From the NCBI GenBank assembly GCA_002314435.1, contig DCFV01000203.1, positions 1 through 30,586 of the forward strand: a stretch of DNA of 30,586 bases. The letters are read 5' to 3'. A program made the position numbers and the translations under genes. The first letter of the stretch is position 1, and every line of letters begins with the position of its first letter. Under the pieces are notes generated by a model. That model worked only from the letters and a program-made list of their open reading frames with translations, had not been told where the DNA came from and made no database searches. Shown piece by piece: positions 8,397 to 15,919 of the stretch. The stretch comes from Acidobacteriaceae bacterium UBA1795. GTDB taxonomy: Bacteria > Acidobacteriota > Terriglobia > Terriglobales > Acidobacteriaceae.

Positions 8397-8744
8397 TCAC
8401 GAAGCTGTATCCGCTTTCTTTGCGAGCTCCTTACAGATCACGACATGAAGATCGCCGACAGTGAATGGCTTGATCTCATCCCTACTGTGCTTGAAGAGCC
8501 CGATCAGATCAGGCAGTAACCCCTCCGGTCCGAACAGGTATTCGCCGGGTTTCAGATCAAAGCTCTCACGGGTGAACGTCACGCCGAACTCCTTTTCGGC
8601 AGCACGAAGCAGGTCGTCTCCATCGTCTCCGGTGACGCCCAAATCGCGCTCGAGTCTGGTTTCGGCAAGAATCGCCACGCTCGGGCGCAGCCCGGCCTGT
8701 CTCCTCACTAGTTCAACTACACGCTCAATTGATGGGTGCTCCAT
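8397..8744 (-). CDS. DUF1493-family protein (acyl-carrier-like)
   Basis: The 115-residue product matches what I know of DUF1493 proteins: a small helical fold related to acyl carrier proteins. The segment TRLERDLGVTGDDGDDLL (about residues 28-45) occupies the position where carrier proteins have D-S-L with the phosphopantetheine serine. Here the site reads TGDDG, so the usual prosthetic group attachment serine is missing. FGVTF and a C-terminal FTVGDLHVVICKEL also fit. The ATG at 8744 is preceded by GGAG with a six-base spacer and is preferred over GTG at 8756. It lies 30 bp downstream of the GH127 gene and could be cotranscribed with it. Function is unknown. DUF1493 is the best match and I am moderately sure. 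Confidence 0.72.
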   Translation of the reverse strand: MEHPSIERVVELVRRQAGLRPSVAILAETRLERDLGVTGDDGDDLLRAAEKEFGVTFTRESFDLKPGEYLFGPEGLLPDLIGLFKHSRDEIKPFTVGDLHVVICKELAKKADTAS

Positions 8745-8774
8745 CTCAAGCTCCACAAGCTTGCGCGTATTGCG

Positions 8775-10607
8775 CTACGCCTTCACATCGAGATACAGCC
8801 GGTAGTGCTCGTCGGCGATGGACGGAAAAGGCCGCAGCGCCAGCGTGCCCGCGGAGGTCTTTGTCTGCCAGTCCGAGGATCCGGACGCAACCTGCGCCAC
8901 GCGCTTGAGATCATCGCGCGTCAGGTTCGCGGGAACACCGCCGACGGCGAACAGCGCCAGCGGCCCGTGAACGGCGGCGACCAGGTTGGGATGCTCGGCA
9001 TCAACCGGCTCAAGCACCGTAGGCATGTCGAACTCGACCTCGATGCGGTCGCCGGTTTTCCATGTCCGATTAATCTGCGCAAAGGCTCCGGGCTGCGGCC
9101 CGGCGAGTGCACGCTTGCCGTTGACTGAGATAGTGGTCTTCGGTCCTGCCCACGCGGGAATGCGCAGGTAGACCGGGAAGGCTGTTGCCGCGCTTACGGC
9201 GACTTCGAGTGACGTAGATGGCGTGTGCGGATAGCTGGAGTGCTGCGTGAGCGCGACCCGCGTGGCGCCGCGTTGCCACTGGATGCGTGCCGGTACGTAG
9301 AGGTTGATATAGACGGCCTCATCGTCGTGGAAGGTGGCACTGATGCCGTAGTCGGCGGTGACTTGCGAGAAGGTGCCGGTGCAGCAGTGCCACTTGTTGG
9401 GGTGGTAGACCTTGGAGCCGTCGTTGTTGTAGTCCGAGTAGTAGAAGCCGTGGCCGTCTTTCTGGATGGGCTTGGCGCCGAGGATCGCGTTGTACAGAAT
9501 GCGCTCCATGCTGTCGCCGTAGCGGCTGTCGCGCGTGGTGCGCAGCAGGTAGCGCGTGATCTTGAGCTGCGCGTAGGAGCCGCAGGGCGTCTCGAAGCTG
9601 GAGTGTGTCTCGGTTAGGCTCTTGCCCAGGTCGCCGGAGCCGGGCTTGCGGAAGGTCTCGTTGGGGCCCCAGCCGCCGGTGGCAAAGCTCTGCGCGCGGA
9701 CGAAGTCGAAGCCGTTGCGCGCGGCACGAAGGTGTTTCTCGCTGCCCAGCACGAAGTAGGCCTGCATGGCGCTGCTCATGGCGTTTACGTGGCTGTAGGC
9801 GTGCTTGTTCGGCAGCACGTTGTCGCCAGCAGCCAGCGGATTCCAGTACCAGTCGTCGGCCAGGAAGCGAATGCCCATGTCGCGGAAGCGGTCGCCCGCG
9901 CCGCGCTGCCAGGCAAGAAACTGGTTTTCGGGCAGTGTGTAGAGCTCGTCCCAGCACCAGCTCTCGTCTTTGTGCGGGCGGGCGTACTGCTCGTCACGAG
10001 AGAGCGCGTGCGAGGGCAGATGCGGTGAGACGCAGTCGAGCGCCTTGTTGAGCACGCCGAGCGCATCGGGGCAGGCGGCGAATTGGTGTGCGTCGATCAG
10101 GCCGATGGAGAGCTTGTCGTAGATGTAGGCCGGGAAGCGGTTATCGGCGAAGAAATGCTCAGAGATCGCGGCGCCGAGCCCGGTAACCATGCGGTGGACC
10201 TTCTGCTGCGTGGCGCGGTCGCCGGTGGCGGCGTAGTCGCGGGCAAGGCCGGAGAGGTATTGGCCGAAGGTGTGACCGGGGCAGAAGCCGTGCATGTTCT
10301 GCAGTGTGAAATCATCAGACCAGTCATACCAGCCGCCCATGTCGTCGCCGGGCGCAGGCAGGCCGGCACGAAGACGATAGGGCTTGAGCAGGCGATCGTC
10401 GTCGAGGTCGCGATAGAAGGCGTGGTTGGCGTTGAACTGCTGGCGTAGAGGGCCTTCGAGCAGGGTCACGTCGCCGTAGCCGAACTGGCTGAGCTGCGGG
10501 GTGATCGCTGGCTCCGGCGTGAGAGCTGCGCTCACACGCGGGCGGGCGATAGCGGTAGCGGCCACCGCAGCGGAGGACTTGAGGAAGGTGCGGCGGGAGT
10601 GGGTCAT
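8775..10607 (-). CDS. Tat-exported GH127 glycosidase (beta-L-arabinofuranosidase-like)
   Basis: The 610-residue product begins with a classic twin-arginine signal (HSRRTFLKS, residues 3-11) after a GAGGA ribosome binding site, so the ATG at 10607 is preferred over an upstream start. The mature protein has the (alpha/alpha)6 barrel features of GH127 (formerly DUF1680). The retaining machinery in this family uses a zinc-bound cysteine nucleophile with a glutamate and further cysteines. Here E339 and C342 in FETPCG, and C408-C409 in WHCCTG, match that set in order and spacing. A beta-sandwich tail follows (about 430 onward). It should release beta-L-arabinofuranosyl residues from plant-type glycans in the periplasm or outside. 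It is the fifth gene of the minus-strand block, 127 bp after the second DUF362 gene, so shared transcription is possible but not certain. Other GH127-clan activities cannot be excluded. Confidence 0.9.
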   Translation of the reverse strand: MTHSRRTFLKSSAAVAATAIARPRVSAALTPEPAITPQLSQFGYGDVTLLEGPLRQQFNANHAFYRDLDDDRLLKPYRLRAGLPAPGDDMGGWYDWSDDFTLQNMHGFCPGHTFGQYLSGLARDYAATGDRATQQKVHRMVTGLGAAISEHFFADNRFPAYIYDKLSIGLIDAHQFAACPDALGVLNKALDCVSPHLPSHALSRDEQYARPHKDESWCWDELYTLPENQFLAWQRGAGDRFRDMGIRFLADDWYWNPLAAGDNVLPNKHAYSHVNAMSSAMQAYFVLGSEKHLRAARNGFDFVRAQSFATGGWGPNETFRKPGSGDLGKSLTETHSSFETPCGSYAQLKITRYLLRTTRDSRYGDSMERILYNAILGAKPIQKDGHGFYYSDYNNDGSKVYHPNKWHCCTGTFSQVTADYGISATFHDDEAVYINLYVPARIQWQRGATRVALTQHSSYPHTPSTSLEVAVSAATAFPVYLRIPAWAGPKTTISVNGKRALAGPQPGAFAQINRTWKTGDRIEVEFDMPTVLEPVDAEHPNLVAAVHGPLALFAVGGVPANLTRDDLKRVAQVASGSSDWQTKTSAGTLALRPFPSIADEHYRLYLDVKA

Positions 10608-10734
10608 GAGGTTCCTCTTCGATGCGCGCGAGGGCAGGTCTTTCGGATCAGGAAAACGTTCTCCTGCGCGCGGAATCCATTCAAACACAGCCGGTTCGGC
10701 TTGGAAAGCGAGGTGGCGCCTCCTCGGCCGCCTG

Positions 10735-11733
10735 CTAGCTCAACTGCGTCACGCGGACAGGCAGTGTGTCGAAGTCTGTGGTGCCGAGGCCGTGGCTGGC
10801 TGCCATCTGGAGGTAGGGCATGTGCTCGGGGTCGAGGTTCCACCAGGCCTTGGCGGCCCACGCGTCGAGAGCAACTGGGTCGGTTCCCGCGAGGACGGTC
10901 TTCTTCTGCGCAACGTCTTCGAGGTTGCCGCCGGTGGGGCCGTTGCGCACGAGGATGCGGTACGCGTCGAGGATGGTGACGGTAGGCAGCATGAAGCTGG
11001 CGAGATCGACCAGGCTCTGATGAATCTGCTGATGGAGCCGGTTGCGTTCGCCACCGAGGATGCCGTACCAGTTCTTCATGCCCAGTGTGGCGCCGGTGAG
11101 CTCGTGGTGCTTGGCGATGGGCATGTTGATGATCTTGTCCGCTTCGAGGAACGGTGTAAAGACGGGCCAGGTTTTAAGCACCACGCCGCCCAATTCGACT
11201 TCGCGGAAGAGCTCGGGGTTGGGGAGGACAACTTCTGCGCCTGCGGTGCGTGCTGCGGCCTGAATACCCGAGCGCATAAAGCAGCGGCGCGGTTCGTTGC
11301 AGCTCACGTCCGTAACGATGACGCGTTTGGCGCCGGCCTGCCAGCACTGGCGTACGACTTCGGCGACGGCCTCGGGGTTGGTGTTGGCAGCCTGTTCCGG
11401 GGTGCGGTCCCATGCAATGTTGGGCTTGATGACGACTACGTCCTGCCGCCCGACGAATCGGCTCATTCCGCCAAGATTTTCGAGGGCCTTCCGCACAAGC
11501 GTGCGTGGCTCGCCGTTCTGCACGACTGTGAGCTTTGGCCACTGGTCGTCGTCGGCGATGCGGTGATCACGACGGGCCTGTTCAGCGGGCGCGGGCACGG
11601 GCCGAACGCTGCGCCCGCTGAGCCAGTAACCGGCACCGGCCGCGCTGGCAGCGATGCCGCCTAGGCGCAGCAGTTGGAGCATCGCCTCGCGGCGCGTCAG
11701 GGGGTTACTCGGGTTGGCGGGTTCGCCGGCCAT
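10735..11733 (-). CDS. Tat-exported DUF362 protein (second of pair)
   Basis: A 332-residue DUF362 protein. GGAGG with a seven-base spacer precedes the ATG. The N terminus carries a twin-arginine segment (LTRREAMLQ, residues 12-20) followed by a hydrophobic stretch (RLGGIAASAAGAGYWL), so a Tat-dependent signal or anchor is likely. The DUF362 core is recognisable from VVVIKPNIAWD (around residue 98), the TNPEAVAEVV helix, VTDVSCNEPRRC, INMPIAKHHELTGATLGMKNWYG, and GTDPVALDAWAAK. DUF362 proteins have no settled enzymatic role; some are fused to ferredoxin domains, but this one has no Cx2Cx2Cx3C motif. The start lies 14 bp after the stop of the paralogue upstream, so the two are almost certainly cotranscribed. 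It is only distantly similar to that paralogue, so they are probably not a recent duplicate. Confidence 0.88.
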   Translation of the reverse strand: MAGEPANPSNPLTRREAMLQLLRLGGIAASAAGAGYWLSGRSVRPVPAPAEQARRDHRIADDDQWPKLTVVQNGEPRTLVRKALENLGGMSRFVGRQDVVVIKPNIAWDRTPEQAANTNPEAVAEVVRQCWQAGAKRVIVTDVSCNEPRRCFMRSGIQAAARTAGAEVVLPNPELFREVELGGVVLKTWPVFTPFLEADKIINMPIAKHHELTGATLGMKNWYGILGGERNRLHQQIHQSLVDLASFMLPTVTILDAYRILVRNGPTGGNLEDVAQKKTVLAGTDPVALDAWAAKAWWNLDPEHMPYLQMAASHGLGTTDFDTLPVRVTQLS

Positions 11734-11747
11734 GATGCAGCCTCCGG

Positions 11748-12755
11748 TCAGATTTCGAGCAGGTGGATGCGTTGCGGGTCGTTGGTGCCGAGCCGGTGTG
11801 TGGCATCGGCCGCGGTATCGATGTAGCGCGGCGGGCGACCGGCTGCCTCGAAGGTTGGCATGCCGACTTCAGCGCGCTTACGCTCGAGCAGACCCCAGGC
11901 GGTGTGGTCGAGGGCTACGCGGTCTTCGCCGACTATGAGCGCGTTGGGGAACCAGAGGCGCTCGGGATGGAAACCGGGACCCCCGTCGTAGACCGAGCTC
12001 ATGGCGTCGCCGATGGTGAGGTGGATCTTCTCGCGGATGACGGGAAATGCGTTGAGGTCGGCCACGCCGGGATTGCAGCCCCCACCGTGCAGGTCCTGCG
12101 GGCGCTCGACCACACCGTACATGTTCTTCATGGCGAAAGTGACACCGGACATGCTGTGGTCCTTGAGGATGGGCAAGTTGATGACCATGGCGCAGTCGCG
12201 GGTGAGGATCTTGGAGAAGCGCGCGTGCGAGGCACCGAAGGTTTCCACGTTGTCTTCAAAGCCGGAGACGTCGGAGCCATAGCAGCGGATGCGGCTGGGA
12301 TCGGTATTGATCGTGAGGCCGCAGGCTTCAAGGTCGCGTGCGTTGCGGTCCCACACGAGAATGTTGCCGGGCTTGACGCCTGCCTGCTGCAGCCGCTCGG
12401 CAATGGCAAAGACCAGCACGGCATGGGTGGATATCCCCTTGCCGCCGAGGCCGTTGGTCTTGAGACCGATGACCTTGCCTTCAGCGTGGCCCTGCGCCAC
12501 AATGTGCTTCCAGGCCGCGACCGGCTGCTGGATTCCCGTGTAACCGGCAATGGCGCGGTCAAGCAGCGCGCCTACTCGCGCGGAGTCGAGCTGCGACCCG
12601 GATGCGTGCAGCGCGGGATCACGCGCAATCACCACGCGAGACTTGCCCGCCTCGGCGTGCGCGTCGAGCATGCCGGCAAGAGCAAGTGGGGTTTGCGAGC
12701 CGAGCAAAACGGCTCCGGTGGCGGCTTCCTTCAGGAATGTGCGACGGGTAGGCAT
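11748..12755 (-). CDS. Tat-exported DUF362 protein (first of pair)
   Basis: A 335-residue DUF362 protein starting with a near-ideal Tat signal (PTRRTFLKEAATG, then a hydrophobic run ending LALAG). AGGA lies six bases before the ATG. The core is marked by KVIGLKTNGLGGKGISTH (from about residue 93), the conserved LVWDRNARDLEACG, VINLPILKDHSMSGVTFAMKNMYG and EDRVALDHTAWGLLE. The K-D-H-S-M-S-G-V-T segment aligns with K-H-H-E-L-T-G-A-T of the second DUF362 protein, suggesting a shared ligand site. No iron-sulfur ligand motif is present. It follows the DUF6599 lipoprotein gene by 42 bp on the same strand, in an operon that starts with the polyferredoxin. I infer a periplasmic role tied to that electron-transfer protein; the reaction is unknown. 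Confidence 0.88.
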   Translation of the reverse strand: MPTRRTFLKEAATGAVLLGSQTPLALAGMLDAHAEAGKSRVVIARDPALHASGSQLDSARVGALLDRAIAGYTGIQQPVAAWKHIVAQGHAEGKVIGLKTNGLGGKGISTHAVLVFAIAERLQQAGVKPGNILVWDRNARDLEACGLTINTDPSRIRCYGSDVSGFEDNVETFGASHARFSKILTRDCAMVINLPILKDHSMSGVTFAMKNMYGVVERPQDLHGGGCNPGVADLNAFPVIREKIHLTIGDAMSSVYDGGPGFHPERLWFPNALIVGEDRVALDHTAWGLLERKRAEVGMPTFEAAGRPPRYIDTAADATHRLGTNDPQRIHLLEI

Positions 12756-12797
12756 TGCTTTTCCTCGCGTTGGGCGCGCAGCCCCTGCTTCGGTGGG

Positions 12798-13295
12798 TTA
12801 GAGCCGGGACTCCACGGCTTGGGCAAGTGCGAGCAGCGCCTGCGGTGTGTCGGGCGTGGACTCATAGGCGACGATGCGGACGAGTGTGTTGCCCTTGCGG
12901 AAGCTGACGCTTTGCGCGTACTGCACACACTCGTCACCCATCTGGATGGTTTTGGCATCCTTGGTGAGACCGGTTTCGAGAATCTTGCGCGCGCCGTCGG
13001 GGTTGCCCATCGTGTGGATATCGACGACGGCCTCGAGACCGCCCTGATAGGTGTAGTCGGCGGTGGAGGTGGAGACCACGCCAGCCTGGATGAAATGCTC
13101 TGCATCGCCGTCGATGTATTGCCACAGGTCCTTGGCGGCGAAGGTGCGGGTTCCGTCGGTCTTCTGCCAGCCGGCGACAGCACCGGAGGCCGGGAAGGGA
13201 TCGGAGTTGGCTTTCTTGCAGCCCGTGAGGGCGCACATGGCCATGGCTGCCAGAGCCAGAATGGCGATGAAGTTACGTTTTGTCTTGCTCAACAC
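12798..13295 (-). CDS. DUF6599-type lipoprotein
   Basis: The 165-residue product starts at GTG 13295, which has AGGAGA seven bases upstream; that ribosome binding site overlaps the end of the polyferredoxin gene. The signal ends in ALTGC (Cys about 22), a lipobox, so the protein should be membrane-anchored on the outer face. The mature part has the W-Q-Y-I-D-G-D-A-E-H-F motif followed by Y-x-G-G-L-E-A-V-V-D-I-H-T-M, a pattern I associate with DUF6599 proteins. The open frame extends far upstream in this reading frame, but that part overlaps the polyferredoxin gene and reads as non-coding, so the longer start is wrong. Position between the polyferredoxin and two DUF362 genes suggests a fixed component of the same envelope system. 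No catalytic residues are known to me. Confidence 0.82.
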   Translation of the reverse strand: MLSKTKRNFIAILALAAMAMCALTGCKKANSDPFPASGAVAGWQKTDGTRTFAAKDLWQYIDGDAEHFIQAGVVSTSTADYTYQGGLEAVVDIHTMGNPDGARKILETGLTKDAKTIQMGDECVQYAQSVSFRKGNTLVRIVAYESTPDTPQALLALAQAVESRL

Positions 13296-13306
13296 GAGAG
13301 TATCTC

Positions 13307-14956
13307 CTATTTGTTCAGCAAAATCTGGGCGCTGGGCGAACGGCTCTCGCCGATGCTGGTGACGTAGACAGCGGGCCGCTCCTGAAGCGGACAGGCGTAC
13401 TCGCAAGCACCGCAACCGACGCAACGGCTGGGGTCGACGCGCGGTTGCTTGAGCGTCTTGGTCTTGCCAGAGGAGTCGATGACCTGGGCCTCCTCGATGT
13501 AAATGGCCTTGGGTGAGACGGGGCACCACTCCTCGCAGACAATGCACTCGGTGGCCTCGGCCCACGGCAGACAGCGGCCGCGGTCGTAGAAGGCAGTGCC
13601 GAGGCGGATGGGATGGCTTTGCGCGCTGACGCCCACCACCCAGCCCTTTTCCTTCGGCGTGATCTGCCAGATGGCGCCGGTGGGGCACACCTCAGAACAG
13701 AGCACGCAGCTGGGTTCACAGTAGCCGATGCGCGGGACAAGCGTGGGCGTCCAGAGTCCCTGAATGCCAGCCTCGGCGAGCGTAGGGTGCAGCGAGTTGT
13801 TGGGGCAGACCTTCATGCACTCGCCGCAACGAATGCAGCGGGAGAGGAAATCAGGTTCGTCGAGCGCACCGGGCGGGCGCAGCAGCGTGGCTTCGCGGCT
13901 CTTGCCCATACCGGTGTTGGCGCGCATGAGCGGCACCACGGCTGCTCCGGCGGCCAGACCTGTGATTGCTTTGCGGCGGCCGATGTCAGGCGTCGCGACT
14001 TCATGCTCGTTGCGGAAGAACTTGAACTGGAGGCTGGAGTGCGGGCAGCTGCCCACGCAGTTCATGCACATGAGGCACTCGGACTTGCGCCAAGGCACAC
14101 CGCCGATCGGTTCGTCGCCGCCCTGGCAGTTGAGCAGGCATCGATTGCACTTGTCACAGCTGGCTGCGTCCTTATGCAGGCCAAAAATCGAAAAGCGCGA
14201 GACTGCGCCGAGCAATGCGCCAAGAGGGCATATCGACCGGCACCAGAGGCGCGTGATGCGCAGGCTGGCCGCGAGGATGAAGAGGAAAAGTATGCCTAGC
14301 GCGATGCCCTGCGCAAAGTGCGTCTGGCGGAAGTCCAGCACCAAGGCCTGAAGAACGGTGTGGAGCGTTTCGCCGGTAGCTTTGATAAGTGCGATATGGC
14401 TGTGTTCGAGTGGCGTGAGCACTGAACGGACAGCGACGTTGAACGCCGGCAGAAGCGCAAGGCCAATGGAGCGCACGAGCAGGCTGAAGGGATCGAGCCA
14501 GCCCAGCGCCATGGAGCCGAAGCAGGCGGCTACGAGTCCGGCAATGAGCACAACGTATTTCAGTGTCTGCCAGCGCTTGTAGCGGTTGGATTCGATGCGC
14601 TGCTTGCCGCGTTTGCTCTCCGACGGCAGGCTGCCTACCCAGTGCTGCAGCGTGCCCATGGGGCAGATCCAGCCGCAGAAGAAGCGGCCGAGGAAGAGCG
14701 TGGGCACCAGGATGAGGAGGCTCCATAGCAGTCCGCGATAAAGCGCGTGGCCTGCAAGAACGTTGGCTACGGCGACAAGAGGGTCCCACTCAAAGAAAAG
14801 GCGGACCGGCGCGCGCATATGGATGTCGCTGGTGGCACCGGGCGTGGGGCGCAGCGAGGTGAAGACGAGGAGCGCAAGAAAGACGAGCAGAAAGAAGATC
14901 TGCGAGATGCGGCGCACGAGCTGCAGCTTGGAACGGACCACGAAGCTCCTCCGCAT
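13307..14956 (-). CDS. Membrane polyferredoxin: NapH-like and NapG-like halves fused
   Basis: A 549-residue protein with six [4Fe-4S] motifs. Residues 1-310 resemble NapH: about four membrane helices (near 18-35, 76-92, 133-153, 215-233), the paired CGWICP (94-99) and CRSICP (239-244) motifs, and two clusters (C267/270/273/277 and C294/297/300/304). Residues 325-549 resemble NapG: a twin-arginine segment (GRRKAITGL, 326-334) and hydrophobic stretch, then LRPPGALDEPDFLSRCIRC, and four clusters from C374, C413, C462/471 and C512 onward. In nitrate reductase systems NapH oxidises quinol and passes electrons to periplasmic NapG. Here both roles appear in one chain, which should place two clusters in the cytosol and four outside. 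No napA, napB or other terminal reductase is in view. ATG 14956 lacks a clear ribosome binding site; GTG at 14941 behind AGGAG is an alternative. It heads the DUF6599/DUF362 operon (11-bp gap). Confidence 0.88.
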   Translation of the reverse strand: MRRSFVVRSKLQLVRRISQIFFLLVFLALLVFTSLRPTPGATSDIHMRAPVRLFFEWDPLVAVANVLAGHALYRGLLWSLLILVPTLFLGRFFCGWICPMGTLQHWVGSLPSESKRGKQRIESNRYKRWQTLKYVVLIAGLVAACFGSMALGWLDPFSLLVRSIGLALLPAFNVAVRSVLTPLEHSHIALIKATGETLHTVLQALVLDFRQTHFAQGIALGILFLFILAASLRITRLWCRSICPLGALLGAVSRFSIFGLHKDAASCDKCNRCLLNCQGGDEPIGGVPWRKSECLMCMNCVGSCPHSSLQFKFFRNEHEVATPDIGRRKAITGLAAGAAVVPLMRANTGMGKSREATLLRPPGALDEPDFLSRCIRCGECMKVCPNNSLHPTLAEAGIQGLWTPTLVPRIGYCEPSCVLCSEVCPTGAIWQITPKEKGWVVGVSAQSHPIRLGTAFYDRGRCLPWAEATECIVCEEWCPVSPKAIYIEEAQVIDSSGKTKTLKQPRVDPSRCVGCGACEYACPLQERPAVYVTSIGESRSPSAQILLNK

Positions 14957-15082
14957 CGCGCGCTTTCTAGATCAGCGATGCACGGTGGATTGCGCCGGGG
15001 AAGGGCTCTGAGAATTCTTGCGATTTCAGGGCGGCGCGGACTCTTAAGGAACCCATGATTCGCTCGCAGGTATAGCAGAAAC

Positions 15083-15098
15083 AGTGATAGCGATCACT
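15083..15098. promoter_or_regulatory. CRP/FNR-type palindrome upstream of the polyferredoxin operon
   Basis: AGTGATAGCGATCACT contains TGAT-N4-ATCA, the core shared by CRP (GTGAT-N4-ATCAC) and FNR-type (TTGAT-N4-ATCAA) sites. It lies in the 213-bp gap between larB and the polyferredoxin gene, about 127 bp upstream of the latter's start. The regulator is not in the window, so which family member binds is unknown. No other gene occupies the gap. Confidence 0.45.
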
Positions 15099-15169
15099 TT
15101 GAGCGGATTCTAGGAGGCAGGAAGTGCAGTTCGTGCGTGCTCGAAGCGGAGAAGGCGCAGCCGTGCTAG

Positions 15170-15919
15170 CTAGTCCATGTGATTGATAAGCGAGGCGATC
15201 GAGGCGGCGCCGAAGCCGTTGTCGATGTTGACGACCGAAACGTTGGGGGCGCAGGAGTTGAGCATGCCGAGCAGCGCGGCGACGCCGCCGAAGGACGCTC
15301 CGTAGCCCACGCTGGTGGGCACGGCGATCACCGGCGCCGTCACCAGGCCGGCAACAACGGTGGGCAATGCGCCCTCCATGCCCGCGCAGACGACGAGCAC
15401 GCGCGCGGACTGCAGGGCATGCTTCTGTGCCAGTAGACGGTGGATACCTGCCACGCCCACGTCAGCGATGAGCTCGACCGCGTTGCCCATCAATTGGGCG
15501 GTCACGCGTGCTTCCTCGGCCACCGGCAGGTCGCTGGTACCGGCGCAGACTACGGCGATGGTGCCGCGGCCAGGCGGCACGGCGGATTGCTCCAGCGTGA
15601 TGGCGCGCGCGGCAGCGTGATAAACAGCGCGCGGTTCCGCGTCGGCCACGGCTGCAAATGCTTCGTCATCGGCTCGCGTGGCCAGCACGTTGCCGCCCGC
15701 CGCGGCCATGCGCGCGAAGATGGCTGCCACCTGCGCGGACGTCTTTCCGGCGGCGAAAATTACCTCTGGCATGCCGGTGCGCAGCGCGCGATGATGATCG
15801 ACCTTGGCGAAGCCGAGATCTTCAAACGGGAGATGTTGCAGGCGCTTGAGCGCCTCGCTCACGGGTACGCGGCCCGCGCTAACATCGCTGAGCAGAGCTT
15901 CAATCTGCTGGCGGTTCAC
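15170..15919 (-). CDS. larB: LarB, nickel-pincer cofactor carboxylase/hydrolase
   Basis: The 249-residue protein matches LarB. In the known pathway LarB carboxylates the pyridine ring of nicotinic acid adenine dinucleotide and hydrolyses its phosphoanhydride, giving the dicarboxylated mononucleotide used by LarE. The N-terminal 50 residues contain the family segment DLGFAKVDHHRALRTGMPEVIFAAGK; the C-terminal part (about 118-245) is a PurE-like fold with VVCAGTSDLPVAEEA, VVCAGMEGALPTVVAGLV, PTSVGYGASFGG and NSCAPNVSVVNIDNGFGA. The conserved cysteine of the last motif (C223) is present. The ATG at 15919 overlaps the larC stop by four bases (ATGA), the usual sign of translational coupling. Length is close to that of known LarB proteins. 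Confidence 0.95.
   Translation of the reverse strand: MNRQQIEALLSDVSAGRVPVSEALKRLQHLPFEDLGFAKVDHHRALRTGMPEVIFAAGKTSAQVAAIFARMAAAGGNVLATRADDEAFAAVADAEPRAVYHAAARAITLEQSAVPPGRGTIAVVCAGTSDLPVAEEARVTAQLMGNAVELIADVGVAGIHRLLAQKHALQSARVLVVCAGMEGALPTVVAGLVTAPVIAVPTSVGYGASFGGVAALLGMLNSCAPNVSVVNIDNGFGAASIASLINHMD

Noticed and set aside
11763..13367. A 534-codon plus-strand frame
   Set aside because: It is antisense to the DUF362 and DUF6599 genes, which have signals, family motifs and ribosome binding sites.
13296..13688. A 131-codon upstream extension of the DUF6599 lipoprotein
   Set aside because: It overlaps the polyferredoxin gene, reads as Arg/His-rich noise, and a good GTG start with ribosome binding site and lipoprotein signal lies downstream.
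13307..14956. Calling the polyferredoxin a CcoG or plain NapH protein
   Set aside because: The second half has a twin-arginine segment and four clusters with the LRPPGA and C-x-R-C-G-x-C pattern of NapG, which neither of those proteins has.
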